Below, piece by piece: positions 24,572 through 33,883 of a stretch of 64,000 nucleotides of DNA. The notes below the pieces were generated by a model. The model searched no databases. It had not been told where the DNA came from and worked only from the letters and a program-made list of their open reading frames with translations. Each line of letters begins with the position of its first letter. Position 1 is the first letter of the stretch. The DNA is from JBGQOG01 sp052113705 (GTDB lineage: Bacteria > Pseudomonadota > Alphaproteobacteria > Rhodobacterales > Rhodobacteraceae): assembly GCF_052113705.1 (NCBI RefSeq), contig NZ_JBGQOG010000008.1, positions 124,001 through 188,000 on the forward strand, read 5' to 3'. The translations under genes were made by a program, and so were the position numbers.

Positions 24572-25255
24572 TCAATAGGCGGCAGCATTGTCGACGTGGA
24601 AATTGTAGAGCGTGCGGGCCGATCCATAGCGGCGGAACTCTTCGGGTCTGGCATCGGCACCGGCGCGCGCCAGTAGGTCGCGCAGGATCTCCAGATGTTC
24701 GGGGCGCATCTCTTTTTCGATGCAATCGGCACCTAGCGACTTCACGCCGCCCCGCACGAAAAGGCGCGCCTCATAGAGGCTGTCGCCCAAAGCATCGCCC
24801 GCATCGCCCAGCACCACCAGATTGCCCGATTGCGCCATAAAGGCCGACATATGGCCGATGTTGCCATGCACGACGATGTTGATCCCCTTCATCGAGATCC
24901 CGCAGCGCGAGGCGGCATTGCCCTTGATGACGAGAAGGCCGCCTTGCCCGGTGGCACCCGCATATTGGCTGGCGTCGCCCTCGATGATGACGGTGCCCGA
25001 CATCATGTTCTCGGCCACGCCCGGCCCGGCCGAGCCGGTCACGGTGACCGTCGCCTGCTGGTTCATCCCGGCACAATAATAGCCGGTCGAGCCGCGCACG
25101 GTCACCTCGATCGGCGCATCAAGGCCGACGGCCAGCGCATGCGCGCCTTTTGGGTTCAGGATTTCCCAGGCGGTCTGGTTGGTGCTGCCCGCCTGTGCCT
25201 GCAAGGCGGCGTTCAACTCGCGCAGGGCGGTGTCTGCCATGTCGATGGTTTGCAT
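24572..25255 (-). CDS. mgsB: N-methylglutamate synthase subunit B (GltB C-terminal-like beta helix)
   Basis: The 227-residue protein carries the glycine-rich right-handed beta-helix of GXGXG repeats typical of the glutamate synthase alpha-subunit tail, for example GDASQYAGATGQGG and VVHGNIGHMSAFMAQSG. The start at 25255 begins 1 base after the mgsA stop. It holds the synthase complex together in NMGS-type enzymes and is equivalent to GlxC. Confidence 0.88.
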   Translation of the reverse strand: MQTIDMADTALRELNAALQAQAGSTNQTAWEILNPKGAHALAVGLDAPIEVTVRGSTGYYCAGMNQQATVTVTGSAGPGVAENMMSGTVIIEGDASQYAGATGQGGLLVIKGNAASRCGISMKGINIVVHGNIGHMSAFMAQSGNLVVLGDAGDALGDSLYEARLFVRGGVKSLGADCIEKEMRPEHLEILRDLLARAGADARPEEFRRYGSARTLYNFHVDNAAAY

Positions 25256-25256
25256 C

Positions 25257-26144
25257 TCAACGCTCCCAGAAATAGACGGTGGCGGGTTCGGGTTCCCAGA
25301 TGCGGGCGGTCTCAATCCCCGGCAGATTGGCCAAGGCGCGGTATTCCGAGCCGAAGGCCACATAATCATCGGTTTCGGCCATGACGGCGGGTTTGCAGGC
25401 GATGGGGTCGCGCACGACGCCAAAGCCGTTTTTCGTGCCGACCACGAAGGTGAAGAACCCGTCGAGATCCTCCAGCGTGCCTTCCAGCGCGGTGCCCAGA
25501 TTGGCCCCCTCGGCCAGACGCGAGGAGATGTAGCAGGCGGCCACTTCGGTATCGTTCTGGGTTTTCGGCGCAAAGCCCTTTTGGGTCAGGACCCGGCGCA
25601 TCGCATTATGGTTCGAGAGCGAGCCGTTGTGCACGAGGCATTGATCCGCCCCGGTCGAGAACGGATGCGCCCCGAGGGTGGTGACCGCCGATTCCGTGGC
25701 CATGCGGGTGTGGCCGATGCCGTGGCTGCCGCCCATCGCCCGGATGCCGAAACGCTCGGCCACCTCTTTCGGCAGGCCAACCTCTTTAAAGATCTCCATC
25801 GCTTCGCCAGCGCCCATGACGCGAATGCCTTTCTCGCTCAGATAGGCGCGGGCCAGCGCTTCGCTGCCCGCGGGCAGGTGCAGAACCGCATGGGTGTCGA
25901 TCCGCTTCAGCGTCACCGGCCCGCCAATCGCGGCGGACAGCGCGCTCTCCAGACCGGCAAAGGTCGCGTCCGGCGTGTCCGATTGCAGGGTCATTTTCAG
26001 CCCCCCGGTTTCGGTGCCGTAGATCGCGATGCCCGCGCTGTCAGGGCCGCGGTCGGTCATGGTGATCAACATATCGGTAAGCAGGTCGCCCAGCCGGGGG
26101 CGCAGGTCTTCCTTTTTCAGGAACAGGCCAACGATGCCGCACAT
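25257..26144 (-). CDS. mgsA: N-methylglutamate synthase subunit A (class II glutamine amidotransferase)
   Basis: The 295-residue protein begins MCGIVG, so cysteine 2 becomes the N-terminal nucleophile after methionine removal. The class II motifs MTDRGPDSAG, HTRMATES and FVVHNGS-like LVHNGSLSNH are present. It releases the amine from the gamma-glutamyl donor and feeds subunits B and C. It is the first structural gene of the mgsABC-gmaS operon and is preceded by 171 bases containing an AT-rich region. Confidence 0.88.
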   Translation of the reverse strand: MCGIVGLFLKKEDLRPRLGDLLTDMLITMTDRGPDSAGIAIYGTETGGLKMTLQSDTPDATFAGLESALSAAIGGPVTLKRIDTHAVLHLPAGSEALARAYLSEKGIRVMGAGEAMEIFKEVGLPKEVAERFGIRAMGGSHGIGHTRMATESAVTTLGAHPFSTGADQCLVHNGSLSNHNAMRRVLTQKGFAPKTQNDTEVAACYISSRLAEGANLGTALEGTLEDLDGFFTFVVGTKNGFGVVRDPIACKPAVMAETDDYVAFGSEYRALANLPGIETARIWEPEPATVYFWER

Positions 26145-26220
26145 CTTCGTTCTCCGTATCGGAGGGGCGCCGGTGAGTCGCCCCGCTGATCTCAGCGTAA
26201 CAGGCGGTGCGTTTGCCTGA

Positions 26221-26285
26221 TAAGTAAAAAATATTCCTTAGAAGAAAATTGTTGCGGATATGCGGAAACGCCCGCCAAACGGGCG
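26221..26285 (-). promoter_or_regulatory. AT-rich control region upstream of mgsA, with small hairpin
   Basis: A small stem CGCCCG/CGGGCG (26269-26285) lies downstream of the XRE-cupin gene. An AT-rich island with the imperfect inverted repeat TAAG (26221) to CTTA (26240) lies about 80 bases before mgsA. The hairpin may end the regulator transcript, and the AT-rich part could be the mgsA promoter and a binding site for that regulator. Both roles are tentative. Confidence 0.3.
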
Positions 26286-26315
26286 CCACTGCTGATTTTC
26301 TAAGCGGGATGCGGG

Positions 26316-27011
26316 CTATTTACCCTGCGGATAGGAAATCACCGAGAGATAGCGGGCGGGCAACTGGATCAGCCCCTCCGGCCCATGCGGCGCATCGGCG
26401 TCAAAAAACAGGCTGTCGCCCGGCTCCAGCCGGTAGATCTCATCGCCGTGGCGGTAATCGACGACACCGTCGAGCATATAGAGAAGCTCGATCCCCGCAT
26501 GCTGAAAGGTGGGGAAGACATCCGCGGCGCTGGAAAGGGTGATCAGATAGGGTTCGACCACCACCCCGGAATTGTTGGAGCCGATATGCCCCAGCAGATT
26601 GTATTGATGACCCGAGCGGGTGCCGGCGCGCTCGATCTCCACCCCATGCCCGGCTTTGACATGCATCGCGCCGCGCGGTTCCTCATAACTGCCAAACAGC
26701 GTCACCAGCGGCACGCGCAGCGCATGGGCCAGGGTCTGGATGGTGGCGAGCGACGGCGAGATCACCCCATTCTCGATTTTCGACAGCATCCCCACCGACA
26801 GCCCGGTCTGCACCGCAAATTCCGCCACGGTCATCCGCTGGCGTTTGCGCAACTCGCGCACTTCGCGGCCAATCGCCAGCTCAAGGTTCTTCTCGCGGCG
26901 GCCCTTGGGCAGATGCGGGTCCTGAGTCAGGGTCGGCTCCGGCTTCGCCCGCGGCTCGGGGGCCGGGCGGGGCAGGGGGGCGGGCGTGTCTTTGGGGGTG
27001 TTCGCGCTCAT
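26316..27011 (-). CDS. XRE-type regulator with C-terminal cupin
   Basis: The 231-residue protein has a proline-rich leader, a helix-turn-helix at about residues 45-100 (MTVAEFAVQTGLSVGMLSKIENGVISPSLATIQ) and a cupin fold at about 130-228 (HAGIELLYMLDGVVDYRHGDEIYRLEPGDSLFFDADAPHG). PuuR-like members sense amines or amino acids through the cupin. It sits directly upstream of mgsABC-gmaS on the same strand and is the probable regulator of that operon. Confidence 0.9.
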   Translation of the reverse strand: MSANTPKDTPAPLPRPAPEPRAKPEPTLTQDPHLPKGRREKNLELAIGREVRELRKRQRMTVAEFAVQTGLSVGMLSKIENGVISPSLATIQTLAHALRVPLVTLFGSYEEPRGAMHVKAGHGVEIERAGTRSGHQYNLLGHIGSNNSGVVVEPYLITLSSAADVFPTFQHAGIELLYMLDGVVDYRHGDEIYRLEPGDSLFFDADAPHGPEGLIQLPARYLSVISYPQGK

Positions 27012-27109
27012 CGGGGCTCGCTCTGGGGGATGTCCCGCATTGGAGCCCGTTGCGCGGGCCTTGTCCAGCGGCTGCCGGTGCTGCGGCGCGGGACAGACAG
27101 GGAAGGGCG

Positions 27110-27136
27110 GGGGCGCGCAGATGATCCGCGCGCCCC
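27110..27136 (-). terminator. hairpin after the first RND efflux operon
   Basis: GGGGCGCGC and GCGCGCCCC form a perfect 9-bp stem with a 9-base loop directly behind the outer-membrane factor gene. No T run follows on the minus strand. Confidence 0.5.
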
Positions 27137-27146
27137 TTGGTGTGGC

Positions 27147-28520
27147 TTACTTCGGCGCAGCGCCGACGGTGGCACCGGCACCCGTCGCGATTTGCAGGCT
27201 GGCCCATTGCAGCGCCAGATCGCGGCGGCCCGCCGCGACGCTGAGCTGTGCCGAGGAGGCCGAGCGGTCGGCGTCGAGCAGATCGAGCAGCGAGGTGGCA
27301 CCGGCTTCATAGCTGGTGCGCGCCAGACCGACCGAACGGTTATAGGCATCTGCGGCCTTTTGCAGCGAATAGACGTTGCGGCGATAGCGCGTCACATAGG
27401 TCTGCGCCGTCTGCACATCCTCAACCGCCGAAGACACAGCGGCGCGCCACGAAATCTCGGCCAGTTTCGCCGCCGAGATCTTGGCATCGCGGTTGGCCGA
27501 CAGGGCACCCTGGTTCAGCAGCGGCAAGGAGATCTGTGGGCCAAAGCTCCAGCCCTGGGCGCTGTTGTTGTCGGAAATGCTGCCCGAAATGGTCAGCGAG
27601 GGGTACATGGCAGCCTCGGCCACCCCGACATTGGCCACGGCGGCCTTATAGCTTTGCTCGGCGCTGCGGATGTCAGGACGGTTGCGCAGCAGATCGGCCG
27701 GGATCCCGGTGCGCGACCCTGCGGGCGGCGAAGGCTGACGGGCCCCGCGCTGCATCTGCGACAAGAGCGGGCCTGCAGGCTCGTTCAGAAGCGTTGCCAT
27801 CGCATAGACCTGCGCGTTGAACCCGGCTTCCAGCAGCGGCAGGCTGGCCTGCGCGGTGGCGAGCAGCGCTTCGGCTTGCGCGCTGTCCAGCTCGGTGCTG
27901 TCGCCCAGTTGCAGCTTGGCCTGACTGATCTCGGTGGTCTTGGCGCGGGCGGTGATGGTCGCGCGGGTCAGCGCGATTGCTTCCTGATAATAGCGCGCCT
28001 GCGTATAGGCCGAGACGATCTCGGCCAGCCAGGCGAGACGGGTGGCTTCGGCATTGTCCTGCGCGCCGACATAGCCGGCCGTGGCCGCTTCTTGTCCCCG
28101 GCGCACACCGCCGAAGAGGTCGAAGACATAATTGGCGCTGAGAGAGGCCGCGCCATTGTTCGACACGATCCGCGCGTCATTGCTGGACCGGGTGCGCTCG
28201 GCGCTTGCGCCGCCCGACAGCTGGGCGTTCAGCCCGGTTTGACGCAATGCCGCCTCGGCTGCGTTGATCCGCTCATTCGCGGCCATCACGTCAAGGTTTT
28301 GCGCCAGCCCGCGTGCCACCAGCGTGTTCAGCATCGGGTCGCGGAAGTCCTGCCACCAGGCGCGGTTTGCCACGACACCAAGGCTGCTGCCGTCGCCTTC
28401 CACGAAGGTCGCGGGCACGGCGGTCGTTGGCGCGGTGTAATTCGGCCCGACCGCGCAGCCAGCTGCCACGCTGCACAGGAGAAGCGCCGCGACGCGGGGC
28501 AGGGAAGAAGTGAGGTTCAT
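27147..28520 (-). CDS. RND efflux outer-membrane factor lipoprotein (OprM/NodT family)
   Basis: The 457-residue protein begins with a lipoprotein signal ending in the lipobox SVAAGC, then GPNYTAP, the standard OprM-like start. Two repeats of the outer-membrane efflux domain follow, with LRNRPDIRSAEQ and the C-terminal LDLLDADRSASSAQL. It forms the trimeric outer-membrane channel of the adjacent pump. Its start overlaps the stop of the permease gene by 4 bases. Confidence 0.93.
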   Translation of the reverse strand: MNLTSSLPRVAALLLCSVAAGCAVGPNYTAPTTAVPATFVEGDGSSLGVVANRAWWQDFRDPMLNTLVARGLAQNLDVMAANERINAAEAALRQTGLNAQLSGGASAERTRSSNDARIVSNNGAASLSANYVFDLFGGVRRGQEAATAGYVGAQDNAEATRLAWLAEIVSAYTQARYYQEAIALTRATITARAKTTEISQAKLQLGDSTELDSAQAEALLATAQASLPLLEAGFNAQVYAMATLLNEPAGPLLSQMQRGARQPSPPAGSRTGIPADLLRNRPDIRSAEQSYKAAVANVGVAEAAMYPSLTISGSISDNNSAQGWSFGPQISLPLLNQGALSANRDAKISAAKLAEISWRAAVSSAVEDVQTAQTYVTRYRRNVYSLQKAADAYNRSVGLARTSYEAGATSLLDLLDADRSASSAQLSVAAGRRDLALQWASLQIATGAGATVGAAPK

Positions 28521-31500
28521 TGCGTCACCTTGTTTTTACTGCTCGAGGAACGGGTGACCAGGTTGATCACCACCACATAAAAAGCGGGCACCATGAAGAT
28601 GCCGATAGCTGTCGCGGCCATCATGCCGCCGAGTACACCAATCCCAATAGCCTTTTGTGCCGCAGCACCCGCCCCTGATGCAAGGGCCAGAGGCAAAACA
28701 CCCAGCATGAACGCTAGGGAAGTCATCAGAATTGGCCGCAACCGTTGCCGTGCTGCCATATTCGTGGCCTCCAGCAGCGGCATTCCCTGTGCTTGCAGGC
28801 CTTTTGCGAATTCCACGATCAGGATGGCGTTCTTGGCCGCAAGCCCGATTGTGGTCAAAAGACCCACCTTGAAATAGACGTCATTCGACTGGCCAAAGAG
28901 CTTGGCCGCCGCCAGCGCGCCCAGCACGCCCACCGGCACGGCCAGCATCACCGAGAAGGGCACCGACCAGCTTTCGTAGAGCGCGGCGAGGCAGAGGAAG
29001 ACCACCAGCGCCGAGAGGGCATAGAGCAGCGGCGCCTGATTGCCCGAGAGACGTTCCTGATAGGACAGCCCGGTCCAGGCCGTGCTGTAGCCGCCGGGCA
29101 ATTCCGCCGTCAGCTGATCCATCGCATCCATCGCATCCCCCGAGCTGATGCCCGCCGCCGCCGCGCCCGAAATTTGCAGCGCCTGTGTGCCGCCGTAGCG
29201 GGCCAGTTTTGACGGCACCTCATCCCAGACCTGGCTCATAAAGCTGGTAAAGGGCACCATCTCGCCGCCCCCATTGCGCGCGTACCAGCGGTTCACGTCA
29301 TCGGGCTGCATCCGGTAATTCGCATCCCCCTGCACGATCACCGGGCGCAACTCGGCCCCCAGGGTGAAATCATTCACGCTCCGGCCCGAGAAGATCACCG
29401 AGAGCATGGAGTTCACCTCCGACAGGCTCAGCCCGAAGGCGCCGGCCTTTTGCTGGTCGATGTCGAGGCGGAGCGAGCTTTTGAACGCCGCATCATTGCC
29501 GCGCAGCTGGGTGACGCGGCCATCGGCGGTGGCATTGGCCACCAGCGTGTCGGCGGCGGCGCTCAGCGCTTCCTGTCCATTGCCGCCCTGATCCACCAGA
29601 TACATGGTGAAGCCCTGCGAATTGCCCAGCCCCTGAATCGCGGGCGGCTGCATGAAGATGATGCGCCCGGCGCGGTTGGCCCCGAATTTCGCATTGGCGC
29701 GCCCCAGCAGCGCGGCGGCCGTCAGCCCTTCGCGCTCCTCAAACGGCTTGAGCTTGATGAACAGCATGGCGGTGTTCTGCCCCGAGGCGCCAAAGCTGAA
29801 GCCCATCGCGCCAAAGACCGATGAGACCGTCGCCTTTTCGTCGTTCAGCAGATAGGCCTCCATCTCTTTCACCACGGCTTCGGTCTGCGCGGTGGTGGCA
29901 CCTTCATCCAGCTGCACCATCGACATCAGCACGCCCTGATCTTCCTGCGGCAGGAATGAGGTGGGCAGCTGTTGATAGAGCCAGCCCGCGCCAAAGCTGA
30001 GCGCGACCAGCAGCACGATCATCCGGAACGGACGCCGCAAGAGGCGGCCCACCACGCTGCCATAGCCATGGGTGGCGCGGTCAAAGTTGCGGTTGAACCA
30101 GCGGGCGGGCGCGATGCCGCCGCCATGGCTCGGCTTTTTCAGAAGGCTCGCGCACATGGCGGGCGTCAGGATCAGCGCCACCAGCATCGACAGCATCATC
30201 GCCGAGATGATGGTGACCGAGAATTGCCGGTAGATCACCCCGGTCGAGCCGCCAAAAAACGCCATCGGCAGAAACACCGCCGAGAGCACCAGGGCAATCC
30301 CGACCAGCGCGCCGGTGATCTGATGCATCGACTTTTCGGTCGCCTCGCGCGGGCCGAGGCCCTCTTCCTCCATCACCCGCTCGACGTTTTCCACCACGAC
30401 GATGGCATCATCCACGAGCAAGCCAATGGCCAGAACCATCGCGAACATCGTCAGCGTGTTGATCGAATAGCCGGTCACCGCCAGCACCCCAAAGGTGCCC
30501 AGAAGCACCACCGGCACCGCAATCGTCGGGATCAGCGTCGCGCGCCAGCTTTGCAGGAACACCAGGATCACCAGAAAGACGAGCGCCACCGCCTCGGCCA
30601 GCGTGTGATAGACCTGATTGATGGATTCCTCGACAAAGGGCGAGGTGTCATAGGGATAGGCAATCTCAACGCCCGTGGGCAGCGAGGGGGCGATGCGGTC
30701 CAGCACCGCGCGCACGGCGGCGGCCGTGTCCACCGCATTGGCGCCCGTGGCAAGGTTGATGCCAAAGCCCGCCGCGGGCATGCCGTTGTAGCGCGAGTTT
30801 GAGCCGTAGCTTTCCTGCCCGATCTCGATCCGCGCCACATCGCCCAGAAAAACGGTGGCGCCGTTGCTGTCGGTGGTGAGCAGGATCCGCTCAAACTCCT
30901 CCACCGTCGACAGCTGCGATTGCGCGGTCAGCGTCACGTTCAGCTGCTGCCCCTCGACCACCGGCTGGTTGCCAAGGCTGCCCACCGTCACCGTGGTGTT
31001 CTGCGCGGCGACAGCGGTGGTCACATCGGCGGGCGTGAGGTTGTATTGATAGAGCTTCATCGGATCCAGCCAGATCCGCATCGCATAACCCGAGCCGAAA
31101 GCGTTGATCGAGCCGACGCCGGTGGTCCGCTGCACCGGATCCTCGATGCTTTGCGCCATCAGATCGCCGAGCTGCAGCGACGTGTAGCTGCCGTCTTTCG
31201 AGACCAGCGCCCCCACCATCAGGATCGACGAGGTCGAGCGCGAGACATTCACCCCCTGATCCTGAACGGTATCGGGAAGCTGCGAGGTGATCAGCTGCAG
31301 TTTGTTCTGCACCTGCACCTGCGCCATGTCCGGATCGGTCGCATCGTCAAAGGTCAGCGAGACCGAGGCAGAGCCGGTGCTGGAACTTGATTCCATATAG
31401 ATCATGCCATCAAGGCCGGTCAGCCCGTCCTCGATCACCGTGGTCACCGAGTTTTCGACCGCTTCCGCCGAAGCGCCGGGATATTTGGCGCTGATCCGCA

Positions 31501-31627
31501 CCGTTGTCGGTGCGATTTCCGGGTATTGCGAGATCGCCAGCGTGTTTAGGCCCATGGCCCCGCCCAGCATGACGATGATGGCCAGCACCCAGGCAAAGAC
31601 CGGGCGACGAATGAAGAAATGTGCCAT
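28517..31627 (-). CDS. RND multidrug efflux permease (AcrB/HAE1 family)
   Basis: The 1036-residue inner-membrane pump has the usual two halves of six membrane helices plus periplasmic loops. Motifs include FFIRRPVFAWVLAI at the N-terminus, the proton-relay region MVLAIGLLVDDAIVVVENVERVMEEEGL with the Asp pair, and VGLLTTIGLAAKNAILIVEFAK in the second half. It exports hydrophobic compounds with the adaptor (upstream) and the outer-membrane factor (downstream). It starts 6 bases after the adaptor stop. Length is normal for AcrB homologues. Confidence 0.95.
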   Translation of the reverse strand: MAHFFIRRPVFAWVLAIIVMLGGAMGLNTLAISQYPEIAPTTVRISAKYPGASAEAVENSVTTVIEDGLTGLDGMIYMESSSSTGSASVSLTFDDATDPDMAQVQVQNKLQLITSQLPDTVQDQGVNVSRSTSSILMVGALVSKDGSYTSLQLGDLMAQSIEDPVQRTTGVGSINAFGSGYAMRIWLDPMKLYQYNLTPADVTTAVAAQNTTVTVGSLGNQPVVEGQQLNVTLTAQSQLSTVEEFERILLTTDSNGATVFLGDVARIEIGQESYGSNSRYNGMPAAGFGINLATGANAVDTAAAVRAVLDRIAPSLPTGVEIAYPYDTSPFVEESINQVYHTLAEAVALVFLVILVFLQSWRATLIPTIAVPVVLLGTFGVLAVTGYSINTLTMFAMVLAIGLLVDDAIVVVENVERVMEEEGLGPREATEKSMHQITGALVGIALVLSAVFLPMAFFGGSTGVIYRQFSVTIISAMMLSMLVALILTPAMCASLLKKPSHGGGIAPARWFNRNFDRATHGYGSVVGRLLRRPFRMIVLLVALSFGAGWLYQQLPTSFLPQEDQGVLMSMVQLDEGATTAQTEAVVKEMEAYLLNDEKATVSSVFGAMGFSFGASGQNTAMLFIKLKPFEEREGLTAAALLGRANAKFGANRAGRIIFMQPPAIQGLGNSQGFTMYLVDQGGNGQEALSAAADTLVANATADGRVTQLRGNDAAFKSSLRLDIDQQKAGAFGLSLSEVNSMLSVIFSGRSVNDFTLGAELRPVIVQGDANYRMQPDDVNRWYARNGGGEMVPFTSFMSQVWDEVPSKLARYGGTQALQISGAAAAGISSGDAMDAMDQLTAELPGGYSTAWTGLSYQERLSGNQAPLLYALSALVVFLCLAALYESWSVPFSVMLAVPVGVLGALAAAKLFGQSNDVYFKVGLLTTIGLAAKNAILIVEFAKGLQAQGMPLLEATNMAARQRLRPILMTSLAFMLGVLPLALASGAGAAAQKAIGIGVLGGMMAATAIGIFMVPAFYVVVINLVTRSSSSKNKVTQ

Positions 31628-31633
31628 CCGCGG

Positions 31634-32929
31634 TTACTCCGAGGCCGCGGGCGCAGCGGCACCCGGCGTCGCAGCGCCATCGGGGGCCGCATCGGTGGCG
31701 GGCGTGTCCACCACGACACCCAGTGCATTGATCGTCACCGCGACCGGGGCCACCTCAGCGCCTTCGGTCAGCGACGAGATCCCGTCGACGATCAGCCTGT
31801 CGCCCGCCGAGACCCCCTCGGTGACGATCCAGGCATTGCTGTTGGTGCCCGAGGTGATCAGCGTATGTTTTGCGGCCTTGTTGTCGGCCCCGGCAAACCA
31901 GGCGGTCAGCGAGCCGTCACGCGCGCGGGTGGTGGCGCGTTGCGGCACCAGATAGGCGTCGATGGTGCCCAGCACCACCTCGCCGCGCACGAAAGTGCCC
32001 GGCAGGATGCGCAAATCCGGATTGTCGAACTGAAAGCGCAGCCCGACGGTGCCGGTGGTGGTCGAGACGGTGAACCCGGGGGCGATCAGCTTGCCCGCGC
32101 TTTTCAGCGTCTCGCCGTTCTCCAGCACCAGCGTGGCCTCCAGCTCGGCCGAGCGGGTCAGCGCGCCACTCTCGATCTGGTCGCGCACGGCCAGAATATG
32201 CGCGCTGGGTTCGATCATGTCGACGTAGATCGGGTCCAGCCGCGTCACCGTGGTCAGCGCATCGGTCTGCGCTGCGGTGACGAGATCACCGACCGAAACT
32301 GCGGCCACATCGGCCACCCCGTCGATGGGCGAGGTGATGGTGGTCCAGGAGAGCTGCGTCTGCGCCAGTTTCAACGCGGCCTGTGCGCTTTGCACCGAGG
32401 CCTGCGCCTGCGCCAGCGTCACCTGCGCCGATTCCACATCGGCGGCGGTGATGCCCGAGCCACGCAACTGCTCGGCCCGGGCCAGCGCGGCCTCGGCGGC
32501 GGGCAGGGCGGCTTCGGCCTGCGCCAGCGCCGCCTGATCGGCGGCCACCGTCGCCTCGTAGCTGTCGGCATCCAGGCGGAACATCGGCGTGCCCTTCGGC
32601 AGGGGCTGGCCGGGGGTGTAGAGAATTTCCGACACCATGCCGCTCACACGCGGGCGAATGGCGGCCTGTTCATAGGCCACCGCGCGGCCCGGCAGCGTCT
32701 GCTTCAGCGGCACGCTTTGCGGCTGCATCTCGATGACACCGACCTGCGCCGGCCCTCTGGCGCCCTTGCCCATGGGAGCGCCCTGTGTCCAGCCGGCGTT
32801 GGCGGCCCAGATGCCCGTCAGGAGAATCACGGCCCCGATCCCGGCCCGGCGCGCCCGGCCGCGGGTGGCGGGCGCGCCGGGCACCGGCTGCTTTGCGGAC
32901 CGCTTTTCGTTGATTGTCGAGGCCATCAT
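31634..32929 (-). CDS. RND efflux periplasmic adaptor (MFP family)
   Basis: The 431-residue protein has an N-terminal membrane anchor (residues about 30-48) and the lipoyl halves RAVAYEQAAIRPRVSGMVSEI and SWTTITSPIDGVAD flanking an alanine-rich coiled hairpin. The start at 32929 (two ATGs in a row) has AGGAA 7 bases upstream. A longer frame reaching 33100 overlaps the divergent TetR gene and is rejected. It is the first gene of the adaptor-permease-channel operon and is divergent from the TetR regulator. Confidence 0.9.
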   Translation of the reverse strand: MMASTINEKRSAKQPVPGAPATRGRARRAGIGAVILLTGIWAANAGWTQGAPMGKGARGPAQVGVIEMQPQSVPLKQTLPGRAVAYEQAAIRPRVSGMVSEILYTPGQPLPKGTPMFRLDADSYEATVAADQAALAQAEAALPAAEAALARAEQLRGSGITAADVESAQVTLAQAQASVQSAQAALKLAQTQLSWTTITSPIDGVADVAAVSVGDLVTAAQTDALTTVTRLDPIYVDMIEPSAHILAVRDQIESGALTRSAELEATLVLENGETLKSAGKLIAPGFTVSTTTGTVGLRFQFDNPDLRILPGTFVRGEVVLGTIDAYLVPQRATTRARDGSLTAWFAGADNKAAKHTLITSGTNSNAWIVTEGVSAGDRLIVDGISSLTEGAEVAPVAVTINALGVVVDTPATDAAPDGAATPGAAAPAASE

Positions 32930-33025
32930 GCTGTGTTTCCTAAATCCTTTGGTCCCGGGTCGGTCCGCGCAGGCAAGGGGGAGGGCGCGAATCTTGACAG
33001 GAGGTTGTCTACGCTTTACGCAAAT

Positions 33026-33042
33026 ATTGCACATGCTGCAAT
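33026..33042. promoter_or_regulatory. putative TetR operator between divergent tetR and RND adaptor genes
   Basis: ATTGCA (33026-33031) and TGCAAT (33037-33042) are perfect inverted arms with a 5-base spacer, in an AT-rich stretch 25 bases before the TetR start. A TTGACA at 32994 may be a minus-35 on the plus strand. The location suits mutual repression of both genes. Confidence 0.45.
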
Positions 33043-33066
33043 TATTTTTGAAGTTGGGGGGAGCCA

Positions 33067-33705
33067 ATGACACTGTCACCTGCTGCAGCTTCGTCGTCAC
33101 CTGCTGCGCCTTCGTCGTCGCTGCGCGAACGGCGGCGGCGCGAGACGGCGCGGGTCATTCAGCTGGCCACCGTACGGCTGGGCTGCGCGCATGGGCTTGA
33201 TCATGTGACGATTGAAATGATCAGCGCCGAGGCGGGGATCAGTCCGCGCACCTTTTTCAACTATTACGCCTATAAAGAGCAGGCGGTCTGGTGCGATCCG
33301 CCGGAGTTCGATCCGGCGGCGGTCAGGGTGTTCGCCCAGGGGACCGGGCCGCTGATGGAGGATCTGGAGGTGCTGCTGGTGGACCATCTGGCGCAGCTGG
33401 AGGCAGACCGGGATCTTTTTGCCGGGATTCGGATTCTGGCCGAGCAGAACCCCAAGTTGCTGGTTTTGAAGGAAACGTCGTTGCTGGCGCTGCGGGTGAA
33501 ACTTACCGATATCCTGCAGCAGCGTCTGACCGCCGAAGATCCGGCCACGCTGCAGCTTTGTGCGCTGATGCTGCTGGACACGGTCCGCCTGTCGATTGAG
33601 CGCTGGTCCTGTGGCGAGGCTGCCAGCATTGCGGTCTCGGTGCGGGACATGTTGCAGCGGTTGCGTCACGGGGCGGCCTTGTTCGGGGAGGGCATGGGGT
33701 CCTAA
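33067..33705 (+). CDS. TetR-family regulator of the first RND pump
   Basis: The 212-residue protein has a TetR N-terminal DNA-binding domain (residues about 25-75, VTIEMISAEAGISPRTFFNYYAYKEQAV), with a low-complexity Ser/Ala/Pro leader of about 20 residues that may reflect a start upstream of the true one. The C-terminal helical domain would bind a drug or pump substrate. It is divergent from the RND operon and is its likely repressor. Confidence 0.88.
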   Translation: MTLSPAAASSSPAAPSSSLRERRRRETARVIQLATVRLGCAHGLDHVTIEMISAEAGISPRTFFNYYAYKEQAVWCDPPEFDPAAVRVFAQGTGPLMEDLEVLLVDHLAQLEADRDLFAGIRILAEQNPKLLVLKETSLLALRVKLTDILQQRLTAEDPATLQLCALMLLDTVRLSIERWSCGEAASIAVSVRDMLQRLRHGAALFGEGMGS

Positions 33706-33883
33706 CGTCAGGGGCGGGGGCTTCCGTCGCGATGGTTCGGAAATTCTTGCACCGGCGGTAGGTAAAACGCACAGCGGCGGTGCGCCTTCCCCGGTCCGGC
33801 GGCTTGACCTTTGGGGGCAAGATGGGGCCAATGGGCGGCCTGTGCGGCCCGCGCAGGCCGATCTCTGCCACAAAGGACATCCG

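Noticed and set aside
28085..28100. Extra TGTCCCC-like half site in the outer-membrane factor gene
   Set aside because: Only one arm (TTGTCCCC) is present; no palindrome, so not counted with the partition-type sites.
33847..33870. GGCCTGTGCG/CGCGCAGGCC hairpin before ridA as a riboswitch
   Set aside because: A single small stem with no conserved aptamer features; more likely incidental GC pairing.
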